Assembly (NCBI GenBank): GCA_964653025.1
Contig: CAZZBZ010000013.1
Coordinates: 1 to 59,687 of the forward strand
Source: JABWAM01 sp964653025
Lineage (GTDB): Bacteria; Verrucomicrobiota; Verrucomicrobiia; JABWAM01
DNA length: 59,687 bases
Direction: 5' to 3'
Position 1 is the stretch's first letter. Every line of letters starts with the position of its first letter. The position numbers and the translations under genes are program-made. Below are positions 48,347-57,060 of the stretch, piece after piece. The notes under the pieces are model-generated. The model searched no databases, was not told the DNA's origin, and was given only the letters and a program-made list of their open reading frames with translations.

Positions 48347-51300
48347 TGCCGGTGGGGACTCGGCTTGTGCTCGAGCTTCGCAAGGAGGCTGTAGGCGCAG
48401 GGGACGACGAGCAGGGTGAGGAAGGTGGAGACGAACACACCGCCGATCACGGTGATGGCCATCGGGATGCGACTCTCGGCCCCGGGACCGAAGGCGAGGG
48501 CGGGGGGCACGGCCGCTGCGAGGGTTGCCAGGGATGTCATGAGGATCGGGCGAAGGCGAATGGGCCCCGCGGTCAGGATGGCCTCGCGCAGGGGCATCCC
48601 ATCCTCGTGGCGTTTTTTGTTCGTGAACTCCACGAGCAGGATCGAATTTTTCTTTACGATTCCCATGAGCAGGATCATGCCGATCCCGCTGTAGAGGTTG
48701 ATGGACTGGTTGGTGAGCAGCAGCGCGACCAACGCGCCGGTGATGCTGAAGGGGAGGGCGAGGAGCACGGTGAAGGGGTGGAGGAAGCTGTTGAACTGCG
48801 CCGCGAGGACCATGTAGGCCACCACGATGCCGAGGATGAGGGCGAAGACCAGGCTGTCGATCGACTCGCGGAAGGTCTGCGCGCTGCCGGAGAAGAAGAA
48901 GCGGTAGCCCTCGGGCAGGACCTCCCGCGAAATACGCTCGGCGGCGGCGAGGGCGTCGCTCTGCGACTTCCCGGTGGCGACGCTCGCGAACACGGAGATG
49001 GAGCGCTCCCTCAGTCGACGGGTGATGGTCTGGAGCGTGGGCACCGTCTCGGTGCGCACCACATCGGTGATGGGGATCAACTCCCCGTAGGCCGTGCGCA
49101 CCTGGAGGCTGCTGATATCCTTTTCCCCCACGCGCTCCTCCGCGTTGAGTCGGAGTCGCACGTCGTAGCGGCGGCCATCGCTGGTGAAACTCCCCTGGCG
49201 GACGCCACCGATCGCCGCGTTCAGCGTGTTCCCGATGGTGTCCATGCTGACACTGCTTCTCGCGGCGCGCTCACGGTCCGGCCAGACGCGGACCTCGGGC
49301 ATGCCCTCCCGGTAATCGGTGTCGAGGTCCTTGACGAGGCCGGTCGCATCCAGCCGTTTGAGGATGATCTGGCTCTTTTCCTTGAGGACCTGGTAATCGC
49401 CGCCGCGGATGTTGAACTCGACGGGGCGGCTGCGCTGGGAACTGAACCCGCGCTGGGAAAGGTCGTCGGTGATGACCCGGAGCTTCGGGATTTTCGACAT
49501 TTCCGTTCGGCACCAATCCATGATCGCGTACTGCCCCACCTTGCGCTGGGACTTTGGCGTGAGCGTGACGAAAAGCATGCCCTGGTTGGATTCCCCGCCC
49601 TGGAACCCGCCGATCGAGGAAAAATAGCCCTCCAACTCGGGCCGCTGCTTGAGAATTTTTTCGGCCTCCTTGATGCGTTCGCTGGTGTACTCGAGGGAGG
49701 AGCCGACCGGTGTCTGGAACCTCAGGATAAAGGCGTCCATGTCCTGGGGGGGAATGAACTCCTTGCGGAGCAGGCGCGCCAGGCCCAGGGAGGCGGCGAA
49801 GATCGCGAAGCTGATGAGGATGACCGTCCAGCGGCGGTCCAGGCAAAACTCGAGGGTTCGCCGGTAGAAATCCGCCAGCCGCTGGAATGTGCGGTTGGTC
49901 CGTTGCACGAAACGCCCACCCTGGCCCGGGTTGCCGAGGAACTGGGAACAGCGCATGGGCATGAGCGTGATCGCCTCCAAAAGCGAGAGGGCCACCGCGC
50001 CCGAAATGGTGACGCCAAACTGGAAGAAGAATGTCCCGATGATTCCCTTCATGAAGGCGACCGGGAGAAAGATCGCGATCACCGCCACGGAGGCGGCCAC
50101 GGCCGCGAAGGTGATTTCCCGGGCGCCGTCCCCGGCCGCGATCACACGGTTCTTTCCCATCTGCTGGTGTCGGACAACGTTCTCCAGGACCATGATGGCG
50201 TCGTCCACCACGATGCCCACGGCGAGCGCAAGCCCGAGCAGGGTGAAGAAGTTCAGTGTGAACCCCATGAAGTAGAGGATCATGAAGGTCCCCACGATCG
50301 AGGTGGGGATCGAGAGCAGGACGTTGAATGTGGTGGACCACGAACCGAGAAACAGCCAGCAGACCAGACCGGTGACCAGCGCCGACAAGATCAGCGTGAA
50401 CTCCGTCTCGCGGACGGAGTCCTCGATGAACTTTGTGGTATCGAAGCGGACGGTGACCTTCATGTCCGGCGGCAATACCCGGTTGAGTTCCACGAGCCGC
50501 GCGCGAACGGCCCTTCCCACCTCGACCGCGTTGGAGCCGCGCTGCTTCTTGATCCCCAGCCCGACGCCCGGCATTCCGTTGATGCGCGAGAGGCGGCGGA
50601 CATCGTTGAGCGAGTCCTCCACGCGTGCCACGTCACGGACGCGGAGGGTCGTATTGTAGATCGGCTGGTTGCCACGCTGGGTGATCAGGATGTTACCCAC
50701 CTCTTCGGCCGTCAGCCCCTCGCCCATCATTCGCACGTTCATCTCCTGGCGGCTGTTCTCCATGTAGCCGGCGGCGATCTCGGTGTGGTTGAGTTCGATC
50801 GCCTTTTGAAGATCGAGGATGGTCAGCTCGTATTTTTTGAGCTTCTCGTTATCCGCCCAGAGGCGCAGGTTTCGGTCCGCAAAACCGCTCAGCAGCACCT
50901 CGCCGACGCCGGGGAGGATCTGGAACTGGTCGCGGAGATGCAGGTCGATGTAGACGATCAAATCTCGCAGAGGGCGCTTGCCGGAGACGCCCAGCCAGAT
51001 GATCGGCTGGTCATCGGGGTTGGTCTTCCTGATGGTGGGCGGATCCACGTCCTTCGGCAGGCGGATGTTGCTGATGCTGGCCTGCACCTCCTGGAGAGCC
51101 GCATCGATGTCGCGGTTCAACTCGAACTCCAGCGTGATCGTGGTGGTGCCCTGGCGGATCGTGGAAAGGATATCGCGGACGCCCTGGACCGAGATGACGG
51201 CCTGCTCCAGTCGGTCCGTGATCTCGGCCTCCATCACCTCCGGCGCGGCACCGGTCCAGTTGGCGGTGATGGTCAGGACTGGAAAATCCACGTCCGGCTT

Positions 51301-51408
51301 GTCACTCACGCCCAGGCGCCCGAGGCTGATCGCGCCGAAGACAATCAGCCCGAACATGATCATCCATGCGAAGACCGGCCGCTTGATGGAGAGGTCGGAG
51401 AGAGTCAT
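48343..51408 (-). CDS. RND-family multidrug efflux transporter (HAE-1 type)
   Basis: 1021 residues, twelve membrane spans. The N terminus MTLSDLSIKRPVFAWMIMFG is typical of MdtB/AcrB-like pumps. The proton-relay Asp pair lies in GLALAVGIVVDDAIMVLENV. Periplasmic porter and docking segments include DKPDVDFPVLTITANWTGAA and GSNAVEVGRAVRARL. The C-terminal half repeats the pattern (GIGMILLMGIVKKNSILLVE). It exports hydrophobic compounds from the periplasm/inner membrane through TolC. It is coupled to the upstream tolC-like gene by a 4-nt overlap. No periplasmic adaptor gene is present. Confidence 0.95.
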   Translation of the reverse strand: MTLSDLSIKRPVFAWMIMFGLIVFGAISLGRLGVSDKPDVDFPVLTITANWTGAAPEVMEAEITDRLEQAVISVQGVRDILSTIRQGTTTITLEFELNRDIDAALQEVQASISNIRLPKDVDPPTIRKTNPDDQPIIWLGVSGKRPLRDLIVYIDLHLRDQFQILPGVGEVLLSGFADRNLRLWADNEKLKKYELTILDLQKAIELNHTEIAAGYMENSRQEMNVRMMGEGLTAEEVGNILITQRGNQPIYNTTLRVRDVARVEDSLNDVRRLSRINGMPGVGLGIKKQRGSNAVEVGRAVRARLVELNRVLPPDMKVTVRFDTTKFIEDSVRETEFTLILSALVTGLVCWLFLGSWSTTFNVLLSIPTSIVGTFMILYFMGFTLNFFTLLGLALAVGIVVDDAIMVLENVVRHQQMGKNRVIAAGDGAREITFAAVAASVAVIAIFLPVAFMKGIIGTFFFQFGVTISGAVALSLLEAITLMPMRCSQFLGNPGQGGRFVQRTNRTFQRLADFYRRTLEFCLDRRWTVILISFAIFAASLGLARLLRKEFIPPQDMDAFILRFQTPVGSSLEYTSERIKEAEKILKQRPELEGYFSSIGGFQGGESNQGMLFVTLTPKSQRKVGQYAIMDWCRTEMSKIPKLRVITDDLSQRGFSSQRSRPVEFNIRGGDYQVLKEKSQIILKRLDATGLVKDLDTDYREGMPEVRVWPDRERAARSSVSMDTIGNTLNAAIGGVRQGSFTSDGRRYDVRLRLNAEERVGEKDISSLQVRTAYGELIPITDVVRTETVPTLQTITRRLRERSISVFASVATGKSQSDALAAAERISREVLPEGYRFFFSGSAQTFRESIDSLVFALILGIVVAYMVLAAQFNSFLHPFTVLLALPFSITGALVALLLTNQSINLYSGIGMILLMGIVKKNSILLVEFTNKKRHEDGMPLREAILTAGPIRLRPILMTSLATLAAAVPPALAFGPGAESRIPMAITVIGGVFVSTFLTLLVVPCAYSLLAKLEHKPSPHRH

Positions 51409-52703
51409 GGCTTGTCGAGGCCGGCGGCCACATGAAGGCGGACGAGGTTGGCGCGCATCTCCATCTCGGCGTCATGCCTGGCACGCCGCGCCTCGTGCAT
51501 CTGGCGGAGGGCGGTGAGGACGTCGAGGTTGCTGCTCACGCCGCGGCGGTAGTCCTCCTTCTGCAGGTCGTAGTTCCGCTCGGAGGTGCGGCAGGATTCC
51601 TCGAGGCGCAGCCATTGGGCGGAGGTTGAGATGAAGTTGTTGTAGGCGGTGCGCACCTCCCGCTCCGCGTCGCGCCGCACCTGGTCGAGGCTGAGCGTGC
51701 TCGCTCGCAGGCGCGCCTGCTGCTCGCGCACCTTCGCGGCGATGATTCCGCCATCGAAGATCGGGAGGTCGCAGGTCAGCGTGAGGTCCCAGTCGATCGG
51801 GCTGTCGGGGTGTTGGCTGAGGTTGTAGTTGCCCTCCACGGAGATCGAGGGCCAGAACTCGCCCTTGGCCGCGGAAAGCAGGCGTGCGTTGGCGCGCTCG
51901 GTCGCGATGGCCTCAAGGAGGTCCGGGCGCTCCCCGGTCCTGGCGAGGAAGGCCTCCAGTGCCGCGGCGGCCGGCACCTTCTGGGTGTCCTTCAGCGGCA
52001 GGGATCCGGACTTCACGCCCGTCAGAAAGGCGAGCAACTCGCGCGAGGCGCCGAGCAACCCGTTCGCCCGCTCCGTCAGCACCCGGGTGTTGGCCAGGTC
52101 GGTCTGGGCGGAAAGGAGTTCGCTCGAACGGGACTTGCCGAGGAGGACCCGCTTCTCGAGTTCGGCGATCCGGTCGGACAGGGAGGCATCCACCTCGCCG
52201 AGGATGCGGAGATCCCCCTCGATCATGAGGACCTGGTAGAAGACATCGGCAACGTCGCGGTAGAGGGTCTGGCGGAAGCGCTTCGCGGCCTGGCGGCGCG
52301 ACTCGGTGTCGGCGCGGGCGGCGGCGGCCACATTGAACTCCTTGAAGCCGCGGAAGAGTGGTTGGGTGGCGTTGATGCGGGTGGAGAAACGGTCCTTCCC
52401 GTAGCCGACGCTTTTGGAGGCGCTGCTGGCACCCTCGAGCCCCGAGGAGTCCTGGATGCTCTCTTGCGTGATCGAATGGACCTGCGGAAGGATGCCCCCA
52501 ACGGCTTGCCAGTAGCGGGCCTCGGCGACGCGAACGTCCTCCTCTTTCATTCCGAGGGTCTCACTACGGAGCACGGCGAGCTCGTAGCAGGTGGCAAGGC
52601 TGAAAGGCCCGGGGGGCGGGGGTACCGGTGCGGGAGGTTCCGTGGCACGCGCGACCGCCGCCATGACGGCGAGGGCAAAAAGAAACGCGGGGGCGCGGCG
52701 CAT
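51405..52703 (-). CDS. TolC-family outer-membrane efflux channel
   Basis: 432 residues from MRRAPAFLFALAVMAAVARA, a signal peptide cleaved near ATEPP. The Pro-rich start is followed by the paired TolC repeats: LATCYELAVLRSETLGMKEE with RVAEARYWQAVGGILPQVHS, and EAIATERANARLLSAAKGEF with WPSISVEGNYNLSQHPDSPI. Long helices (RRDAEREVRTAYNNF) form the periplasmic tunnel. The longer frame to 52838 is discounted. It partners the RND pump encoded immediately downstream. A perfect-arm operator-like site lies 41 nt upstream. Confidence 0.93.
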   Translation of the reverse strand: MRRAPAFLFALAVMAAVARATEPPAPVPPPPGPFSLATCYELAVLRSETLGMKEEDVRVAEARYWQAVGGILPQVHSITQESIQDSSGLEGASSASKSVGYGKDRFSTRINATQPLFRGFKEFNVAAAARADTESRRQAAKRFRQTLYRDVADVFYQVLMIEGDLRILGEVDASLSDRIAELEKRVLLGKSRSSELLSAQTDLANTRVLTERANGLLGASRELLAFLTGVKSGSLPLKDTQKVPAAAALEAFLARTGERPDLLEAIATERANARLLSAAKGEFWPSISVEGNYNLSQHPDSPIDWDLTLTCDLPIFDGGIIAAKVREQQARLRASTLSLDQVRRDAEREVRTAYNNFISTSAQWLRLEESCRTSERNYDLQKEDYRRGVSSNLDVLTALRQMHEARRARHDAEMEMRANLVRLHVAAGLDKP

Positions 52704-52743
52704 GCGCCAAATCTCGCGACGGGCGAGAGGTTCGTCAAATCGA

Positions 52744-52763
52744 AACTTACCGAGCGGTAAGTT
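52744..52763. promoter_or_regulatory. TetR-type operator candidate between tolC and exbB
   Basis: AACTTACCG and CGGTAAGTT are exact inverted repeats flanking AG, 20 bp in all. The form (TTACCGNNCGGTAA) is that of many TetR/AcrR-family operators, which often control RND pumps. No TetR gene lies in the window. It lies between the divergent tolC-RND and exbB operons and could control either. Confidence 0.6.
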
Positions 52764-52864
52764 GCTTTCGCCGTGAGGTGGAAAGGAGAGGGGGAGGAGG
52801 AGGGGTTCCCTGAGTCGTGATAAACTCTTGCGTGCCAACGGCTTCCGAGGGTATTCTCACCCTT

Positions 52865-53512
52865 ATGTTTGCGATCCTGGCCAACGGTGGGCCGATGGTC
52901 TGGCTGCTTCTTGCAACCAGCCTGATCGGGCTCGGCGTCTTCATCGAGCGTACGATCTTCTTCCACCAGGCGCAGATTTCTCTCGCGGACTTCCTCAAGG
53001 GGCTGCGCAACTGCGTGCGCCGCAACAATCAGGTGGAGGCGATCTCGCTCTGCGACGACGCCCCCGGCCCGGTGGGGCGGGTGGCGCGCACCGCGATCCT
53101 ACATAGCGACCGCAGTCGGGCGGACATTCGCGAGGCGATCGACGCCACGGCCATCCACGAGGAGCGCCGCCTCGAGAAAAACCTGCCGATTCTCTGGACC
53201 GTGGCCCAGGCAGCGCCGCTCATGGGCCTTCTTGGTACGGTGATCGGGATGATGAAGGCCTTCCACAAGATTCAGGCGGACGGGCGGCTCGTGACGGCCA
53301 CCGACCTTGCCGGCGGCATCTGGGAGGCCCTGATCGCCACGGCGATGGGCCTCGCGGTGGCCATTCCCGCCTACGTGGCGTACCAGTTTCTCTTGTCGCG
53401 CAAGAATGAACTGATCCGGGACATGGAGATCTGCGCGACGGAACTCATGAACACCTTCGCCCAGGTCGAGCGCGAGCGCCGCAAGGACGAGTTCGACCTG
53501 TCGGAGCCCTGA
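52865..53512 (+). CDS. exbB: ExbB/TolQ-family proton-channel protein
   Basis: 215 residues from MFAILANGGPMVWLLLATSL; a GTG at 52817 would add 16 residues. Three membrane spans: ANGGPMVWLLLATSLIGLGV, the conserved QAAPLMGLLGTVIGMMKAFH, and EALIATAMGLAVAIPAYVAY. The conserved Glu in GGIWEALIATA and the Thr in LLGTVIGM belong to the proton path of ExbB/TolQ/MotA proteins. With the next two genes it makes an energising complex of the inner membrane. The gene is divergent from tolC. Confidence 0.93.
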   Translation: MFAILANGGPMVWLLLATSLIGLGVFIERTIFFHQAQISLADFLKGLRNCVRRNNQVEAISLCDDAPGPVGRVARTAILHSDRSRADIREAIDATAIHEERRLEKNLPILWTVAQAAPLMGLLGTVIGMMKAFHKIQADGRLVTATDLAGGIWEALIATAMGLAVAIPAYVAYQFLLSRKNELIRDMEICATELMNTFAQVERERRKDEFDLSEP

Positions 53513-53531
53513 TCAAGGGGAGCCCCACCCC

Positions 53532-53963
53532 ATGCGCCTCCTGCGACCTCCCGCGTCCGAAGCGCGGTTTTTGGAACTCGCGCCGGTGGCGAATGTGGTC
53601 CTGCTTCTGGTCTTCTTTTTCCTCCTGAGCTGGTCGTTCGTGCTCCAGCCTGGCATCGAGGTGCGCTTGCCGGTGACGAGTTTTCCGACGACCAGCCAGC
53701 AGGGGCGCCACGTGATCTCGCTCAAGGCGACGGGGGGTGAGGAGGCGCTCATGTTCTTCGATGAGATGGGGGTGGACGAAGAGGCCCTCAAGGTGAAGCT
53801 TGCGGCTGCTTCAGAGAAACACTTTGCCGACTGGATCACCCTGAACGCGGACGAGTCGGTGCCGCAGGGGCGGGTGCAGCAGGTCGCCGCCCTTGCGATG
53901 CAGAAGGGATTTCGGGTGACGGTCGCGACCCAGCGCCCTGCGCCACCCTCGGAAGGTCCATGA
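53532..53963 (+). CDS. exbD: ExbD/TolR-family protein
   Basis: 143 residues. One membrane span (APVANVVLLLVFFFLLSWSF) is followed by a periplasmic domain (IEVRLPVTSFPTTSQQGRHV; NADESVPQGRVQQVAALAMQ). The membrane Asp that most ExbD/TolR proteins carry at the span start (usually PLID/D-V) is replaced here by PVAN, which is notable. It lies 19 nt after exbB and overlaps the next gene by 4 nt. Confidence 0.88.
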   Translation: MRLLRPPASEARFLELAPVANVVLLLVFFFLLSWSFVLQPGIEVRLPVTSFPTTSQQGRHVISLKATGGEEALMFFDEMGVDEEALKVKLAAASEKHFADWITLNADESVPQGRVQQVAALAMQKGFRVTVATQRPAPPSEGP

Positions 53964-54706
53964 AACGGCCCGGGTGGCGAGGGGTCGCGCTGGTGGTCGT
54001 GCTGGCGGCGGCCTGGCATGCGCCGCTGTTCTGGCGGGCGGAGTCGCCCGCAGTGAACCGCGTTGCGGCCGAACACCGTACCGAGCAGGTCTTTATGATT
54101 CTGGAGCCCCCTGCGGTACCCGGGAAAGCGGTGGTGGGGTTTGTGGACTGGCTCGATCCAACGGTGTTTGCGCTCCCGTCCGAGAGGGGGTTTTCTTCGG
54201 CAGTGCGCCATCGGGCGCCTGCCGCGCGCCTTTCGGATGGGGAGGCGCAGGCCTCGCTGTTGCCGTGGCTTTACGAGCCGCTGTGCTGGGCCCGGGGGGA
54301 GAGGGGGGGGGCTTCCTTCGCGGAGCCTCCGCCCTCGTTCGGGGGATTGACGGTGAGCGAGGAGCCTGCGACGGCCCTGCCCGAGGAGGCCTCGGCGTGG
54401 CGGGTCTACGGCGAGATTGCTAGGCGCAACCCGACCGCCCCATCCTCGCTCCCGCCCGTCGAGCGGGATGAGCCGGTCGGTCCGACGGTCGTGCGCACCG
54501 CCGTCTCGTCGAGGGGCGAGGTGCCCTATGCGTTCCTGGAGCGCAGCTCGGGCTTCGAGCGGGTGGATGACGTGGCCCTGCGCTTCGTGCAGTCGCTGCG
54601 ATTTGCTCCCGCGGAGGGGACGAACGCGGCGGTGCTTTCGTGGGGGTTCGTGAAAGTTTTGTGGCGGGGCGAACGTCCCGTTCGCAAGGGGGAGACGATG
54701 CGATGA
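53960..54706 (+). CDS. TonB-like energy-transducing protein (divergent)
   Basis: 248 residues. One N-terminal membrane anchor (GVALVVVLAAAWHAPLFW), a long Pro-containing middle, and a C-terminal segment with TonB-domain character: VVRTAVSSRGEVPYAFLERS, SGFERVDDVALRFVQSLRFA, PAEG. This matches the family pattern of a Val-rich strand, a Gly turn, an SSG-x-x-x-D motif and an R-F-x-P strand. Position after exbB-exbD with ATGA coupling supports the role. Divergence is high, so a TolA-like or other envelope-linking role is possible. The stop overlaps the next gene by 4 nt. Confidence 0.65.
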   Translation: MKRPGWRGVALVVVLAAAWHAPLFWRAESPAVNRVAAEHRTEQVFMILEPPAVPGKAVVGFVDWLDPTVFALPSERGFSSAVRHRAPAARLSDGEAQASLLPWLYEPLCWARGERGGASFAEPPPSFGGLTVSEEPATALPEEASAWRVYGEIARRNPTAPSSLPPVERDEPVGPTVVRTAVSSRGEVPYAFLERSSGFERVDDVALRFVQSLRFAPAEGTNAAVLSWGFVKVLWRGERPVRKGETMR

Positions 54707-54930
54707 TTGACTCGGGGGGCTTTTTCGTTTTGTATCTGGCGGTGATCCTTGCGCCGGTGGCGGTGCTCTGGATCCTGTGCCTGCGGAGGGACCGCGCCTT
54801 GCGCGCGCCGCCGGCACCGCGAGCGCTGTTCCGATGCCCGGAGTGCATCCGGTTCTACGAGGGGGAGGAAGGAGTGGAATCGATGTGCTGCCCATTCTGC
54901 GGGCGGACGAACTCGCGTCTCGTGCGATAA
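54703..54930 (+). CDS. Small membrane protein with a cytoplasmic zinc ribbon (unknown function)
   Basis: 75 residues from MIDSGGFFVLYLAVILAPVA. One membrane span (~7-27) is followed by a basic stretch and two zinc knuckles, CPEC (ECIRFYEGEEGVES) and CPFCGR. No known family was recognised. It is coupled to the TonB-like gene by an ATGA overlap, making it the fourth gene of the exbB operon. A membrane-tethered zinc ribbon next to a TonB system might be a metal-responsive accessory; this is inference. Confidence 0.75.
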   Translation: MIDSGGFFVLYLAVILAPVAVLWILCLRRDRALRAPPAPRALFRCPECIRFYEGEEGVESMCCPFCGRTNSRLVR

Positions 54931-54994
54931 CCCGAACCAATACCATTCCGTGCGGGGCGTTCCGCCCGCCCGGTCCAACTCGATCACTTTTACC

Positions 54995-56158
54995 ATGGGA
55001 ATGTGGATTGGCAGAAACCGGAAGGCCCGCGTCACTTATGGCTTCGACGAGATTGCCCTCGTCCCCGGCGCGGTGACGATCAACCCCAACGAAGTGGACG
55101 CCTCGTTCACGATCGGCAAACACTGTCTCCAGGTCCCGATCCTCGCCTCGGCGATGGACGGGGTAGTGGACGTGCGCTTCGCCATCGCGATGGGCAAGCT
55201 TGGGGGGCTGGCCGTGCTCAACCTCGAGGGCATCCAGACGCGCTACGAGAATGCGGACGACGTCCTCGCCCAAGTGGTGAAGTCTGATAAGGAAACGGCG
55301 ACCAAGCTCTTCCAAACGCTTTACACCCGACCCGTGCAGGAGAAGCTCATCACCCGGCGCATCCGCGAAATCAAGAAGGCGGGCGTGCTGGCGGCGGTCT
55401 CCTCGATTCCCCAGCGCGCGGAGCGTTTTGGGAAGATCGCGCAGGACGCGGGCGCGGACGTTTTCGTGGTCCAGTCCACGGTCTCGACGGTTCGCCACAT
55501 TTCCTCGGAGTACAAGACGTTCGACCTGGCGAAGTTCTGCAAGTCCATGAAGATTCCCGTGATCGTGGGGAATACCGTGGGCTACGGGGTGACGCTGGAG
55601 ATCATGGGATGCGGGGTCTCGGGAGTTTTTGTCGGTGTGGGTCCCGGCGCGGCATGCACCACCCGCGGCGTGCTCGGTCTCGGTGTCCCGCAGGTGACGG
55701 CCACGGTGGACTGTGCCGCGGCACGCGATGAGTACCACAAGCGCACCGGCCGCTACGTCCCGATCATCACCGATGGCGGGATGAGCCGGGGCGGCGACAT
55801 CTGCAAGGCGCTGGCCTGCGGCTCGGACGCCGTGATGATCGGCTCCGCCTTCGCCCGCTCCAAGGAAGCGCCCGGGCAGGGCTACCACTGGGGAATGGCG
55901 ACGCCGCACGCAAACCTTCCGCGCGGCACACGCATCCGCGTGGGCGTGACGGGCACCCTCAAGCAGATTCTCTTCGGTCCCGCGGAGATGGACGACGGCT
56001 CGCAGAACCTTGTCGGCGCCATCCGCACCTGCATGGGCAACGTGGGGGCCTCGACGATCCGCGAGTTCCAGCAGACCGAGATCATCATCGCCCCGAGCAT
56101 CAAGAGTGAGGGGAAGCTCTTCCAAATGGTCCAGAATGTTGGGATGGGGACGAAGTAG
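54995..56158 (+). CDS. guaB3: GuaB3-family IMP dehydrogenase-related protein
   Basis: 387 residues from MGMWIGRNRKARVTYGFDEI. Lacks CBS domains. LASAMDGVVDVRFAIAMGKL and GGLAVLNLEGIQTRYENADD are typical of the GuaB3 branch. The catalytic loop GVGPGAACTTRGVLGLGVPQ keeps the active Cys, and IITDGGMSRGGDICKALACG binds the phosphate. A C-terminal segment with TPHANLPRGTRIRVGVTGTL is GuaB3-like. The family oxidises IMP to XMP or acts as a GMP-reductase-like enzyme; the activity of this branch should not be assumed. It follows the zinc-ribbon gene after 64 nt, with no clear functional link. Confidence 0.85.
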   Translation: MGMWIGRNRKARVTYGFDEIALVPGAVTINPNEVDASFTIGKHCLQVPILASAMDGVVDVRFAIAMGKLGGLAVLNLEGIQTRYENADDVLAQVVKSDKETATKLFQTLYTRPVQEKLITRRIREIKKAGVLAAVSSIPQRAERFGKIAQDAGADVFVVQSTVSTVRHISSEYKTFDLAKFCKSMKIPVIVGNTVGYGVTLEIMGCGVSGVFVGVGPGAACTTRGVLGLGVPQVTATVDCAAARDEYHKRTGRYVPIITDGGMSRGGDICKALACGSDAVMIGSAFARSKEAPGQGYHWGMATPHANLPRGTRIRVGVTGTLKQILFGPAEMDDGSQNLVGAIRTCMGNVGASTIREFQQTEIIIAPSIKSEGKLFQMVQNVGMGTK

Positions 56159-56176
56159 GCGACGGCCCGGGTTGCC

Positions 56177-56271
56177 CGGTTCAGGGGTTCAACGGTTGGA
56201 AAGGGAGCCTCCTCACCGCTGAACCGCTGAACCTCTCCCCATGCTTCTCCAGCCTCTGAACCGGTGAACCG
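56177..56271. repeat. GGTTCA-type degenerate repeats with an inverted pair
   Basis: GGTTCAGGGGTTCAACGG (from ~56178) and the complement of CCGCTGAACCGCTGAACC (56216-56233) match at 16 of 18 positions, forming a large hairpin. A third half-copy, CTGAACCGGTGAACCG at ~56256-56271, includes the GTG start of the next gene. It fills the gap after guaB3 and could act in termination or be a dispersed repeat. Confidence 0.55.
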
Positions 56272-57060
56272 CCTCGTTTACGCCGCGAGCGAACGCGACG
56301 CGGATATGCTTTACGCGACGCGGTTTCTCGCGCCCGATCCATTTCTTTGGTTTGAGGCGAAGGGACGGCGGCGCATCGTTGTCAGTGAGTTGGAGTACGA
56401 CCGTGCGCGTCGCGAGGCGCATGCCGATGAGGTGATCGGCTTCCCCGAGATCGCGGGGCCGCTCCGCAAGCGCCTCGGGCGTGCGCCGCGGATGGCCGAG
56501 ATTTGTGCGGCGGCGCTCAAGCGCCACGGGGTTCGTCGCGCCGCGGTCGGGCCCGACTTTCCGCTCGGCATGGCGCAAGCGCTCGGTCGCCTGGGAATCC
56601 GGGTGGTTCCTTGCGAGGGAGGGCTTTTTCCTGAGCGTGAAATCAAGACCGTGGCGGAGGTGCGCCAAATGCGCGCGTCGCTCCGCGTCGCATCGGCCCT
56701 CGTTGAACTCGCCGCAGACCTCATCCGCCGCTCCCGCCCCCGCAGAGACGGACGGCTCTGGCTGGGTGGGGCCCCACTCACCTCGGAGCGGGTCCAGGGC
56801 GAGGTGAGGGTGGAGGCTGCGCGGCGCGGTTTTGAATCCCCGCACCCGATCGTGGCCGGGGGAATCCAAGGATGCGACCCGCACGAGCGTGGACACGGCC
56901 CCCTGCGTGCCAACCAACTCATCATCCTCGACATCTTTCCCCGCAACCTCGCGACCGGGTATCACGGCGACCTCACCCGCACCGTGGTTCGGGGACGGGC
57001 TTCCGAGGCGCAGCGCAGGCTTTACGACACCGTGAAGCGCGGGCATGCCCTCGCGATGGG
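56264..57060 (+). CDS. M24-family metallopeptidase (Xaa-Pro peptidase-like), cut by the assembly gap
   Basis: 265 residues are visible from a GTG (VNRLVYAASERDADMLYATR). The N-terminal half is a creatinase-type domain (RRRIVVSELEYDRARREAHA; VRRAAVGPDFPLGMAQALGR). EIKTVAEVRQMRASLRVASA leads into the catalytic fold with PIVAGGIQGCDPHERGHGPL, ILDIFPRNLATGYHGDLTRT (first two metal Asp) and VVRGRASEAQRRLYDTVKRG. The last metal ligands (His and two Glu) should lie in or beyond the N run. Frame continuity past the gap is not established. Confidence 0.85.

Noticed and set aside
48226..51435. A 1069-residue open frame on the + strand opposite the RND gene
   Set aside because: It is antisense to a clear transporter. 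Its composition (Asp/Glu/His/Gly/Arg-rich, no domains) is that of a codon-bias shadow.
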